From positions 496,001 through 560,000 of the forward strand of contig NZ_FPIP01000001.1 of NCBI RefSeq assembly GCF_900119075.1: DNA of 64,000 nt. Reading direction: 5' to 3'. Origin of the DNA: Ruminococcus flavefaciens (GTDB lineage: Bacteria; Bacillota; Clostridia; Oscillospirales; Ruminococcaceae). A program made the position numbers and the translations under genes. Shown here in pieces: positions 17,267 to 25,794 of the stretch (within the stretch, counting starts at the first letter, position 1; every line of letters starts with the position of its first letter). The notes under the pieces are model-generated. The model saw only the letters and a program-made list of their open reading frames with translations, was not told the origin of the DNA and did not search any database.

Positions 17267-17656
17267 TTATTTGACCTCCTTAATGGAAATAAAGTGCAGC
17301 TCATTGAGCGGCTTCTGCATTTTGTCGGCAACAATTGCCATTATCATTGCAGCTTCCTTATCAGGAACGTCAAAGAGCTTGACATGACCTGCTGAACCCG
17401 GTGCAAGCGGAAGTTCAGCCTTTGTTTCTGCCACAGGCTCAGCAGGAGCAGCCTTTTTAGCAGCAGCTTCGGCAGCAGCCTTGGCTTTTGCATCTTTTGA
17501 CTTGAAAATAGCTCCTGTGATATAGAGAACGATCATCAGGATAACAAGACCTGCAAAAACAACTGCATAACCAAAAATGGCGGTTATGGCAGCATCGCCG
17601 ATGGAAAGCTCATCAGCTGTTTCAGCTGCGGCAGAAATAAGCATATTATCAAACAT
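17267..17656 (-). CDS. oadG: Na+ pump decarboxylase gamma subunit (OadG family)
   Basis: A 129-residue protein with one membrane helix (about 28-50) followed by a Lys/Ala-rich cytosolic stretch (about 51-75) and a small C-terminal domain. OadG subunits hold the alpha and beta subunits together at the membrane. The short N-terminus is outside. It lies 12 bases after the alpha gene and 2 bases before the biotin carrier gene, so the four subunits are translated from one mRNA. The sequence of this family is poorly conserved, so the call rests on topology and position. Confidence 0.85.
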   Translation of the reverse strand: MFDNMLISAAAETADELSIGDAAITAIFGYAVVFAGLVILMIVLYITGAIFKSKDAKAKAAAEAAAKKAAPAEPVAETKAELPLAPGSAGHVKLFDVPDKEAAMIMAIVADKMQKPLNELHFISIKEVK

Positions 17657-17668
17657 ACCTCTGCCTCC

Positions 17669-19066
17669 TTACATTTCCTCGATAGTGTAAACAGCTTCGT
17701 TTTCTTCCTTTGCCTTGCGGTCGTTCAGGAACTTGATCGTCTGGTCAGGATAGCAGATGTAGCTCATTACATCTTCCTCGCTGCGGCAGAGATCGCCGAG
17801 AGCTTCTCTTGCTGCTGCGAATTCTTCGCCTGTACGCTTCTGATCCTCGATACGGCAGTCAACAGCCTCGCTGTCGCCAAGAACCTTCTCGACAAGCTCC
17901 TGTGCGATAGGTGCAGGAGGATTGCCGTACTCGCCCTTGATGTAATTCTTTATCTCCTTGGAGATGTTCTTGTATCTTTCACCAACAAGTACATTTGTTA
18001 CAGCCTGATTTCCGACCATCTGTGAAAGAGGTGTAACCAGCGGAGGATAACCCATGTCAGCTCTTACCTTTGGAATTTCAGCGAGAGCATCGTCAAACTT
18101 ATCCATAGCGTGCATATCTGTAAGGTTAGCGATCATGTTTGAAAGCATACCGCCAGGAACCTTATATACAAGAGCCTGAGCGTCTGTTCCAAGGCTCTTT
18201 GGATTGAGCTGACCGTTGTCAATGTACTTCTGCTTGATAGGCTTGAAGTAATCGTTTACCTTATTGATAATGTCTTCGTTGAGACCTGACTCGATACCAT
18301 ACTGACTGAGAGCATAGAACATTGTCTCGGTTGCAGGCTGTGATGTACCGCCAGAGAAACATGATGTAGCTGTATCGATAACGTCAATGCCTGACTCGAT
18401 AGCCTTGGTGAGAGTCATGTAAGCCATACCTGTTGTGCAGTGAGTATGGAGAATAAGAGTCATATCGCCGATAGCGTCCTTGATGCCCTTGATGAGGTGC
18501 TCTGCCTCGTATGGAGACATTGTACCTGCCATATCTTTAAGACAGATCGTGTCGAAGCCCATTGTCTTGAGCTCCTTACACATTTCAATGTACTTGTCAA
18601 CAGTATGTACAGGGCTCTGTGTGTAGGAAATACAGCCTGAAGCAATAGTCTTTTCTGTTGCATACTTCTTAGTAGCATTCAGTGCTGTCTCGATATTTCT
18701 GAAATCATTAAGTGCGTCAAAAATACGGATAACATCGATACCGTTCTTGATAGAGAGTTCAATGAACTTCTCTACAACGTCGTCGTGGTAGTGCTTATAG
18801 CCCAGAAGGTTCTGACCTCTGAGAAGCATCTGGAGTCTGCTGTTGGGAAGATTCTTTCTGAGATTGCGAAGTCTCTCCCATGGATCCTCACCGAGATAAC
18901 GGAGACAAGAGTCAAAGGTAGCTCCGCCCCAGCACTCGATAGAGTAATATCCTGCCTTGTCCATATCGGAGAGGATACCCTCATAATCCGAATAAGGCAG
19001 ACGTGTTGCCATCAATGACTGATTGGCGTCACGCAAAACGGTTTCTGTCAGTTGCACTTTTTTCAT
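17669..19066 (-). CDS. oadA: Oxaloacetate decarboxylase alpha subunit (carboxyltransferase domain)
   Basis: Transfers the carboxyl group of a 2-oxoacid, most likely oxaloacetate, to biotin. The 465 residues cover the TIM-barrel carboxyltransferase and the PYC-OADA domain, with no biotinyl domain at the end. TETVLRDANQSLMATR near the N-terminus, the barrel part DIIRIFDALND-like and the metal-binding LHTHCTTGMA are visible. GAGGAGG stands 7 bases before ATG 19066; a TTG at 19072 is less likely. It starts the Na+ pump operon, which would conserve decarboxylation energy as a sodium gradient. Confidence 0.93.
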   Translation of the reverse strand: MKKVQLTETVLRDANQSLMATRLPYSDYEGILSDMDKAGYYSIECWGGATFDSCLRYLGEDPWERLRNLRKNLPNSRLQMLLRGQNLLGYKHYHDDVVEKFIELSIKNGIDVIRIFDALNDFRNIETALNATKKYATEKTIASGCISYTQSPVHTVDKYIEMCKELKTMGFDTICLKDMAGTMSPYEAEHLIKGIKDAIGDMTLILHTHCTTGMAYMTLTKAIESGIDVIDTATSCFSGGTSQPATETMFYALSQYGIESGLNEDIINKVNDYFKPIKQKYIDNGQLNPKSLGTDAQALVYKVPGGMLSNMIANLTDMHAMDKFDDALAEIPKVRADMGYPPLVTPLSQMVGNQAVTNVLVGERYKNISKEIKNYIKGEYGNPPAPIAQELVEKVLGDSEAVDCRIEDQKRTGEEFAAAREALGDLCRSEEDVMSYICYPDQTIKFLNDRKAKEENEAVYTIEEM

Positions 19067-19107
19067 GTACAAGCCTCCTCAAAAATAACTCTGCATAGCA
19101 GAAAAAA

Positions 19108-19136
19108 ATTATATAGATAATAAACCACGGGATCAA
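19108..19136 (-). promoter_or_regulatory. Promoter of the decarboxylase operon
   Basis: On the minus strand TTGATC (19131-19136) and TATAAT (19108-19113) have a 17-base spacer. A small hairpin (TCTGC/GCAGA) lies in the leader just downstream. Confidence 0.75.
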
Positions 19137-19258
19137 TTGCATACCCTGCAAAAACCCCAATCAAAATTTATTATATCACAGTGAAAAACAAATTTCCACT
19201 ACTTTTTTCAAATTTATAATTATTTTTTTATTTAAACAAAATATACGTTTACATAAAT

Positions 19259-19286
19259 AAAAAGACCTGCCTGAAGCAAGTCTTTT
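19259..19286 (-). terminator. Terminator of the TetM-like/NYN gene
   Basis: AAAGAC and GTCTTT, extended inside by TGC/GCA after one mismatch, form a hairpin with A and T flanks; the minus strand ends with five T. Confidence 0.75.
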
Positions 19287-19290
19287 ATTG

Positions 19291-21861
19291 CTATTTTATT
19301 GTATCAATGTACTCTTTTATTGCACTTTCAGCAGCTTCAACACGCTTTCTGAATTCAGTTGCCGATATTCTCATTGCTCCGTTGCCGAGAATTATCATCT
19401 GTTCAAGTCCGTCAGAAGTCGCAACGCGAACTCTGTGCTTCTTTGAAAGTTCGTGGCTCACTTTTTCAATGTATGAATCGGCTGTCTCAGATTCTTTTGT
19501 GTAAACGATGTTTATATTGCAGTACTTCTCGACATCGCGGTGCTTGCCTTTAACGCGGTAAGCGTCAAAAACAAGTATAAGCTCACTTCCGTTGTATCCC
19601 TGATAGTTACACATCTTGTGTATAAGCTCGGCTCTTGCGGCGTCAAGATTTTCTTCGGCAATCTTTTTAAGATCGTCCCATGCAAAAATTATATTATAGC
19701 CGTCAACAAGCAGATAATCAGGTCCTTCGTACTGTGGAAGTCTCACCTTTTTATCTTCGATCGAAACAGCCTTTGTCTTCTTGAAAGCTCTTACAGGATC
19801 TCTGTTTATCTTGCCGTAGGTCATTTCAAATATAGCCATCAATTCTTCGTCACTTACGGCTTTTTCAATGAATTTAGCGGCTTTTACACTTCTTTGCTCC
19901 TCATTTTCGTTCTCTTCATCATTGCTTATAGAGAGCGGCAGGTGCATATGCTCATACACCTCGTCCCACTTCACGACATAGCCTGCACCGTGAGAGCAAA
20001 AAATAGAATCAGCGCTGTTTTCAATATCACTGTCAGAGTCATAGCCGATTTTAGCAATAACATCATCAGTATTATGACATTCCTTATAGCCGCTGAGAGT
20101 AAATGAGATATTTCCATTTCCGTGAGTATAGGCAATAAGCTCCGAGCGATAATCGTTTATTTCGGAAACAGGAGCATTTCCGCGGATAATGGACATTTCA
20201 CCGTGACTTTCGGGAGCTTCAAATTCAGCGCACATATGCTGTAGATCAGCTATTGCCTTGCCAACATTTTCGGTGGGAAGTTCTATCTCATAATCGTAAT
20301 ACGGTTCGAGCAATACCGACTCCGCAAGACGAAGTCCCTGTCTTACTGCACGATAAGTAGCCTGTCGGAAGTCTCCTCCCTCGGTATGTTTGAGATGTGC
20401 CTTTCCTGCCACAAGTGTGAGCTTCATATCTGTTATAGGAGAACCTGTCAGAACGCCGATGTGTGTTTTTTCGGAAAGATGCGTCAGAATAAGTCTCTGC
20501 CAGTTTCGGTCAAGCTCGTCCTCGGAGCATACAGTATCAAAGCTCACACCGCTCCCTCTTGGCATTGGCTCAAGAAGTATATGAGCTTCGGCGTAATGAC
20601 GCAGCGGCTCATAGTGTCCAACACCCTCTACAGTAGCTTTTATTGTTTCCTTATAAGTAACTGCTCCGTTTTCAAATGAAACTGTATATCCGAAACGCTC
20701 CGAAATGAGCTTAACAAGGACTTCCAGCTGTACAGCACCCATTATCTGGATATGGATATCCCTGTTCTGCTCATTCCAGCAGATATGTAACTGCGGATCT
20801 TCGTCTTCGAGCAGTCTCATTTCTTTTAGCACATCAAAAGCGTTCTTATCCTTGGGATAAATAACACGGTATGTCATTACAGGCTCAAATAATACATCGT
20901 GAGAATTATGCTCGGAACCTATTCCCTGCCCTGCGTATGTTCCGATAAGTCCTGTTACCGCACATATTTCTCCTGCTTCTGCATTATCCGCCGTTCTGAA
21001 TTTTTCGCCTGTGTAAAAGCGTATGGAGCTTATCTTACTCTTCTGCTCGATTTCATCACTATCTAAGTAACAGAGCTCGTCTCTCATTTTCAGCGAGCCG
21101 CCTGTTATCTTCATGTGAGTAAGACGACTGCCTTTGGGATCATAGGAAATTTTATATATTTTTGCTCCGAAATCGCTTTTATACTGTCTCTCACAGGTAA
21201 ATTCATCGAGTACAGACAGAAATTCGTCAACTCCCTGCATTTTCAGCGCAGAACCAAAGAAACACGGAAAGATACGTCTTTCGGTTATAGCCTGTATTAT
21301 GTCGTTTTTATCTACTGTACCGCTTTCAAGATATTTATTCATGATCTCTTCACTGCAAAGAGAGACATTTTCGGCTATATCACCGAAATCTCCTGTAAAA
21401 TCAACGATGTTCTGAGATAAACGATTCCTGAGATCGTTAATTACAAAGCTTTGATCAGCTCCTATAAGATCCATTTTGTTTACGAAGATAAAAACAGGAA
21501 CTTCGTACTTTCTCAGCATATTCCATAATGTCGAGGTATGGCTTTGTACGCCGTCTGTGCCGCTTATAACCAGTATAGCGTAATCAAGGACGCACATTGT
21601 ACGCTCCGTCTCGGCAAGAAAATCAACGTGTCCGGGGGTGTCAAGGAGTGTGATACGTGAATCATTTGTAAAAAGCTCAGCCTGTGCCGAAAAAATAGTA
21701 ATACCGCGCTCACGCTCGATAGAATTAGTGTCAAGAGCAGTATTTCCGCTGTCAACGCGGCCAAGATTTCGGATGCTTCCCGATTTATAGAGCATTGCTT
21801 CGGCAAGAGTGGTCTTTCCCGAATCGACATGAGCTGTTATGCCGACAGTTATCTTTTTCAT
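19291..21861 (-). CDS. TetM-like translation GTPase fused to a Rae1/YacP-like NYN nuclease domain
   Basis: The first about 640 of 856 residues form an EF-G-like GTPase of the ribosomal protection group: P-loop AHVDSGKTT (10-18), RGITI of switch I, DTPGH, and NKMD, followed by EF-G-like later domains. From about residue 716 comes an NYN/PIN-like domain resembling Bacillus Rae1 (YacP), the ribosome-bound nuclease that cuts mRNA in the A site. Its acidic residues align with those of Rae1: Asp720 in VDGYN, Asp795 in ETADSYIE, Asp817 in ATSDGLEQ. ATG 21861 has GAGGTGAT; an upstream in-frame ATG has none. The joint architecture suggests a factor acting on stalled or drug-bound ribosomes. Tetracycline resistance itself cannot be concluded. 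Confidence 0.88.
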   Translation of the reverse strand: MKKITVGITAHVDSGKTTLAEAMLYKSGSIRNLGRVDSGNTALDTNSIERERGITIFSAQAELFTNDSRITLLDTPGHVDFLAETERTMCVLDYAILVISGTDGVQSHTSTLWNMLRKYEVPVFIFVNKMDLIGADQSFVINDLRNRLSQNIVDFTGDFGDIAENVSLCSEEIMNKYLESGTVDKNDIIQAITERRIFPCFFGSALKMQGVDEFLSVLDEFTCERQYKSDFGAKIYKISYDPKGSRLTHMKITGGSLKMRDELCYLDSDEIEQKSKISSIRFYTGEKFRTADNAEAGEICAVTGLIGTYAGQGIGSEHNSHDVLFEPVMTYRVIYPKDKNAFDVLKEMRLLEDEDPQLHICWNEQNRDIHIQIMGAVQLEVLVKLISERFGYTVSFENGAVTYKETIKATVEGVGHYEPLRHYAEAHILLEPMPRGSGVSFDTVCSEDELDRNWQRLILTHLSEKTHIGVLTGSPITDMKLTLVAGKAHLKHTEGGDFRQATYRAVRQGLRLAESVLLEPYYDYEIELPTENVGKAIADLQHMCAEFEAPESHGEMSIIRGNAPVSEINDYRSELIAYTHGNGNISFTLSGYKECHNTDDVIAKIGYDSDSDIENSADSIFCSHGAGYVVKWDEVYEHMHLPLSISNDEENENEEQRSVKAAKFIEKAVSDEELMAIFEMTYGKINRDPVRAFKKTKAVSIEDKKVRLPQYEGPDYLLVDGYNIIFAWDDLKKIAEENLDAARAELIHKMCNYQGYNGSELILVFDAYRVKGKHRDVEKYCNINIVYTKESETADSYIEKVSHELSKKHRVRVATSDGLEQMIILGNGAMRISATEFRKRVEAAESAIKEYIDTIK

Positions 21862-21886
21862 CGTATCACCTCGCATTTATAAAAGT

Positions 21887-21915
21887 ATTCTATCATAAAA
21901 AACAGGTTTTGTCCA
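21887..21915 (-). promoter_or_regulatory. Promoter of the TetM-like/NYN gene
   Basis: On the minus strand TGGACA (21910-21915) and TAGAAT (21887-21892) have a 17-base spacer. The leader is only about 20 bases, so there is no room for the attenuator found before tet(M) genes. Confidence 0.6.
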
Positions 21916-21992
21916 TTTAATAATAGTATTTATCACATAAATACATATCAGCGAATATAATATCAACAAATAATATCATAAAAAGGTGAATT

Positions 21993-22634
21993 ATGCGATA
22001 TCGAAAAAAGTCAAACAGATCGCACTGCACAGCATTTCTATTTTTACTGTCAGTGTCAACTATAGTGCTCATTGCACTTATAAAAACAGAAAAATGCATC
22101 AAACCTGTTGCTGAATTGCAGGCAGAGCATTTTGCTCAGAAAACAGCCGCTCAGGTCATTGAAACAACTGTTTCGGATTATCTTGAAGCAAACAGATTTA
22201 CATACAGCGATTTTGCAGCCGTTTTATATGATGATGAGAAAAAAGTATCAGCAATCGAAACGGTTCCTTATAATATCAACAAAGTGCAAGCGGAGCTTGG
22301 TATATTGATAAATAAAAAAATTGAAAAATTAAGCGGAAAAGCCACTGATATCCCGATAGGTTCTCTTATGGATTCTAATATTTTAGCGGGAAAAGGTCCG
22401 AAAATCAATATCAAGGTCTCCCCAGTGGGTTCGGCACAGATAAGGATCAAAAATGACTTTTCAAGCGCAGGACTGAATCAGACCTGTCACAGAATATCGG
22501 CACTTATATCCGTAAAAATGTCATCTTCAGTACCGCTGTACAGCTTTGATACGAATACAGAATATGAATTTGTTCTCGCTGAAAATGTCATAGTCGGCAA
22601 TGTTCCTGACATTTCACCGTACAATGTCGGATAA
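21993..22634 (+). CDS. yunB: Sporulation protein YunB
   Basis: A 213-residue protein with one N-terminal membrane helix (about 12-31) and an outer domain typical of YunB: PVAELQAEHFAQ, then YNINKVQAELGILINKKIE and PIGSLMDSNILAGKGPKI. In Bacillus subtilis yunB is expressed in the mother cell and its loss affects sporulation; the biochemical role is unknown. AAAAGGTGA precedes the ATG. Its presence suggests that the host descends from, or still is, a spore former. A sigma-E promoter could not be confirmed in the divergent upstream region. Confidence 0.9.
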   Translation: MRYRKKSNRSHCTAFLFLLSVSTIVLIALIKTEKCIKPVAELQAEHFAQKTAAQVIETTVSDYLEANRFTYSDFAAVLYDDEKKVSAIETVPYNINKVQAELGILINKKIEKLSGKATDIPIGSLMDSNILAGKGPKINIKVSPVGSAQIRIKNDFSSAGLNQTCHRISALISVKMSSSVPLYSFDTNTEYEFVLAENVIVGNVPDISPYNVG

Positions 22635-22639
22635 AGCAA

Positions 22640-23281
22640 TTATAATTTGTTTCCCTCAGCACAAACCCATTTCTTTCCGTCAAGAGTGTTGATCTTTACA
22701 TCTGTAAAGCCTGCTTTTTCAAGGAGAGTACGGAATTCTGCAAGAGTTGGATTAAAAAGCTGATATTTCTGTATGCCTTCGATATCAGTTTCGTCAAGCT
22801 CTGCGTCGCCGTTAATATCGGCAACAATAAGAAATCTGCCGCCTTTCGCAAGAACACGGTATACTTCCTTTAAATTTTCCTGTGGATCAGGCCAGAAATA
22901 AAAACTCTCCACGGTAATTATCTTATCAAAGAAATTATCCTCAAATGGCAGATTCTCAACTGATGCTTCGACAACGCTGACTTTTCCACATTTAACGTCG
23001 TTTACATTATGCTGTGTCGAAAGCTTTACTGAAAGCTCAGAATAATCAGCACCGTAAATTCTTCCATTTTTCAGCTTTTGGGATATTTTTCTGATAGTTT
23101 CGCCACCGCCGCAGCCTATATCCAGTACTTTATCTTCATCCCTGAACTCAAAGAATTCCAACGACCAGTCTGTCACAGGAGAATGATGTTCGTTCATTCC
23201 TGACAGCATTTCAGCTCCTGCTTCGCCGTGAGGTTTTCTCGGATCACCCAATTCGGTGATCGATATTTTTTGTTCGCTCAT
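22640..23281 (-). CDS. Class I SAM-dependent methyltransferase
   Basis: The 213-residue protein has the SAM-binding loop VLDIGCGGGET near residues 52-62, an acidic residue after the second strand (IYGADYSE), and the motif VLAKGGRFLIVADI that ends the Rossmann core. It resembles the UbiE/ubiquinone-type small-molecule methyltransferases, but the substrate is unknown. The gene converges with yunB, separated by 5 bases, and has no operon partner. AAAGGTGA stands before the ATG. Confidence 0.88.
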   Translation of the reverse strand: MSEQKISITELGDPRKPHGEAGAEMLSGMNEHHSPVTDWSLEFFEFRDEDKVLDIGCGGGETIRKISQKLKNGRIYGADYSELSVKLSTQHNVNDVKCGKVSVVEASVENLPFEDNFFDKIITVESFYFWPDPQENLKEVYRVLAKGGRFLIVADINGDAELDETDIEGIQKYQLFNPTLAEFRTLLEKAGFTDVKINTLDGKKWVCAEGNKL

Positions 23282-23312
23282 TTAAATCACCTTTGTATAT
23301 ATCTTCAACCTA

Positions 23313-23341
23313 AAAAGGCTGACGTAAAACGACAGCCTTTT
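23313..23341 (-). terminator. Terminator of glmS
   Basis: AAAAGGCTG (23313-23321) pairs with CAGCCTTTT (23333-23341), with an inner CGT/ACG extension after an A-A mismatch and an AAA loop. The A/T flanks make it function for glmS on the minus strand. Confidence 0.8.
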
Positions 23342-23348
23342 ATTGTTA

Positions 23349-25187
23349 TTATTCTACTGTAACGCTCTTTGCAAGGTTTCTCGGCTTATCAACATCATAG
23401 CCCTTTGCAACGGATACATAGTATCCAAGGAGCTGTAACGGGATAACAGAGAGGCTTCCTGCAAAATGGCAGTCGGTCTGTGGGATATATACTGTAAAGT
23501 CAGCAAGATCCTCCATGCTGTAATTGCCATATGTTGTAAGTCCCATAAGTGAAGCACCGCGGCTCTTTACCTCGACCATATTGCTTACTGTCTTTTCGTA
23601 AAGATCCTGCTGGGTAAGTACACCAATTACAGGAACTCCTTCTTCGATAAGACTGATAGGACCGTGCTTGAGCTCTCCTGCTGCATATGCCTCGGAGTGA
23701 ATATAGCTGATCTCCTTCATCTTAAGGCTGCCCTCAAGACCAATGGCGTAATCGATACCACGACCGATGAAGAATGCGTCCTTAGCGCTTGCAAGCTTGT
23801 TTGCGTACCACTGGATACGCTCCTTATCCTCGAGTATTTTTTCGATTTTATCTGGAATAGTGTAAAGCTCTTTAAGAAGCTCCTCACACTTCTCCTCTGT
23901 CATTTCTCCGCGTGCAACTGCAAAGCGAAGAGCAAGAAGATATCCTGCGATAAGCTGTGTGCTGTATGCCTTGGTTGTAGCAACCGAGATCTCAGGACCA
24001 GCGAGTGTATAGAATACGTTGTCAGCTTCACGAGCAATTGAAGAACCAACAACATTAACGATACCAAGTGTCATTATCCCCTTAGCCTTTGCTTCTCTGA
24101 GAGCAGCAAGGCTGTCAGCAGTCTCGCCTGACTGGCTGATAACGATAACAAGGCTGTCCTTAACAAGAGTCATCTTTCTGTATCTGAACTCAGAAGCAAG
24201 CTCAACTCTTACAGGGATAGAAGTGAAATCCTCGATAACATACTGAACTGCCATACCAACGTGATAAGCACTTCCGCAGGCAACAATGTATATCTGGCTT
24301 ACCTTCTGCATTTCCTCATCAGTAAGTCCAACATCAGAGAAATCAATCTTGCCGTCCTTGATAACTGAATTGATAGTATCGCGTACAACCTTTGGCTGCT
24401 CATGTATCTCCTTGAGCATGAAGTGCTCGAATCCGCCCTTTTCAGCAGCTTCAGCGTCCCACTTTATCTCTGTGAGAGGCTTTGTTATCTCTTCACGGTC
24501 AATATTGAAGAAAGTTACAGCGCCCTTTTCAAGCTTGGCGATCTCCATGTTGCCAATGTAGTAAACGTTTCTTGTATACTTAAGAATAGCGGGAACATCA
24601 GATGCAACATATGTCTCGCCGTTTGCGATACCGATTATCATCGGGCTGTCCTTACGTGCTGTGTATATCTCGCCCGGATAATCCTTGAACATTACACATA
24701 ATGCGTAAGAACCTCTGATTCTTATCATTGCACGTGCGATAGAGTCAACAGGACCAAGACCGTACTTCTTGAAGTAATAGTCGATAAGCTTTACAGCGAC
24801 TTCTGTATCAGTCTGAGAATTGAAGGAGTAACCGCTCTTTACAAGCTTTTCCTTGAGCTCCTGATAATTCTCGATGATACCATTGTGAACAGCGATAACA
24901 TTCTCGTCATCACTGCTGTGTGGGTGCGCATTAAGAGCAGACGGCTCACCGTGAGTTGCCCAGCGTGTATGACCAATACCGCAGTCGCCTTTAACAGCGT
25001 CGCCGTTATTTGTCATTTCCTTAAGAACTTTAAGCTTGCCCTTAGCCTTGACTACTTCTGTTTCCTTTTCGCCGTCACGAACAGCGATACCGGCTGAGTC
25101 GTATCCTCTGTATTCCAGCTTTGAAAGTCCGTCAAGCAGAATAGGTGCTGCCTGAGCGCTTCCTGTAAAGCCAACGATTCCGCACAT
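23349..25187 (-). CDS. glmS: Glutamine-fructose-6-phosphate aminotransferase (isomerizing)
   Basis: Makes glucosamine 6-phosphate for peptidoglycan from fructose 6-phosphate and glutamine. The 612 residues have an N-terminal glutaminase with catalytic Cys2 (MCGIVGF) and the LEYRGYDSAGIAV motif, then two SIS sugar-isomerase domains; SQSGETADSLAAL binds sugar phosphate, and the C-terminus ends NLAKSVTVE as in other GlmS proteins. The leader is too short and has no sequence of the glmS ribozyme, so control differs from that in Bacillus. It is monocistronic, with its own promoter and terminator. Confidence 0.98.
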   Translation of the reverse strand: MCGIVGFTGSAQAAPILLDGLSKLEYRGYDSAGIAVRDGEKETEVVKAKGKLKVLKEMTNNGDAVKGDCGIGHTRWATHGEPSALNAHPHSSDDENVIAVHNGIIENYQELKEKLVKSGYSFNSQTDTEVAVKLIDYYFKKYGLGPVDSIARAMIRIRGSYALCVMFKDYPGEIYTARKDSPMIIGIANGETYVASDVPAILKYTRNVYYIGNMEIAKLEKGAVTFFNIDREEITKPLTEIKWDAEAAEKGGFEHFMLKEIHEQPKVVRDTINSVIKDGKIDFSDVGLTDEEMQKVSQIYIVACGSAYHVGMAVQYVIEDFTSIPVRVELASEFRYRKMTLVKDSLVIVISQSGETADSLAALREAKAKGIMTLGIVNVVGSSIAREADNVFYTLAGPEISVATTKAYSTQLIAGYLLALRFAVARGEMTEEKCEELLKELYTIPDKIEKILEDKERIQWYANKLASAKDAFFIGRGIDYAIGLEGSLKMKEISYIHSEAYAAGELKHGPISLIEEGVPVIGVLTQQDLYEKTVSNMVEVKSRGASLMGLTTYGNYSMEDLADFTVYIPQTDCHFAGSLSVIPLQLLGYYVSVAKGYDVDKPRNLAKSVTVE

Positions 25188-25268
25188 AATTCAATTTCCT
25201 CCAATGTATATTATTTAATAATTACTTGTATATCAATAAATTATATTGAAAAACACCACAGTATATTT

Positions 25269-25297
25269 ATTATATAACAAACAAGTCGTTTTGTCAA
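25269..25297 (-). promoter_or_regulatory. Promoter of glmS
   Basis: On the minus strand TTGACA (25292-25297) and TATAAT (25269-25274) have a 17-base spacer, a perfect consensus promoter. The leader is about 75 bases, shorter than a glmS ribozyme. Confidence 0.85.
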
Positions 25298-25317
25298 CTC
25301 AAATATTGCGGTCAATT

Positions 25318-25782
25318 CTATTTCTTTACAGAGAGATTCTGCGGTGAAGCGGCTCTTGCAATGGGAGTTTTCTCGACTTTGGTACCAAGATGCTCGTCTG
25401 TCTTGACCGAAAGCTTAAAGCTGTCCTGTTTGCGATAATCCGTTGCGCCTGCCTTCTTATGCACTGATTTCATGCTTGACTTCATAATAGAAACCGCCAC
25501 AAGACCTATCAAAAGTCCTATAATAAGACTGATAAAAAATGAACGAACTGGATTGAACTGCCTTACAGCTGTTCTTTCCTCCTGAGTATCTTCTTCGTCA
25601 TACTCATCTGCGTAAGCATTGACTATATCTTCGGCGTCATCTTCGTCTATAAACTCAAAATCATAATCAGCTGTAGCACAAAGCGACATATCGGCATAAG
25701 GAAGACTTTCACTAAACGTACCTGCTGCACAGAACATAAGCAGGATCGTGGCAGCAGCAGATGCAAATCTTTTTAATTTCAT
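25318..25782 (-). CDS. Small secreted or membrane protein of unknown function (154 aa)
   Basis: The protein has an N-terminal signal-like helix (residues 5-25), an acidic outer loop (about 35-70, rich in Asp and Glu), a second membrane helix (about 81-101, FFISLIIGLLIGLVAVSIM), and a basic C-terminal tail with several Lys and Ser residues. I recognise no family. AAGGAGATG precedes the ATG. It follows the zinc-ribbon protein gene by 12 bases and is probably co-expressed with it. In Bacillus a membrane protein, YdjH, holds the comparable position next to YdjG and YdjI, but no clear sequence similarity is visible. Confidence 0.7.
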   Translation of the reverse strand: MKLKRFASAAATILLMFCAAGTFSESLPYADMSLCATADYDFEFIDEDDAEDIVNAYADEYDEEDTQEERTAVRQFNPVRSFFISLIIGLLIGLVAVSIMKSSMKSVHKKAGATDYRKQDSFKLSVKTDEHLGTKVEKTPIARAASPQNLSVKK

Positions 25783-25794
25783 TTTCTCATCTCC

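Noticed and set aside
19291-21861. Tetracycline resistance gene
   Set aside because: The GTPase part resembles TetM-type proteins, but the fusion to an NYN nuclease and the absence of the tet(M) leader or mobile element signs make a housekeeping ribosome factor more likely.
25188-25317. Possible glmS ribozyme before glmS
   Set aside because: The promoter leaves only about 75 leader bases, too few for the ribozyme of about 150-170 nt, and the core sequence is not seen.
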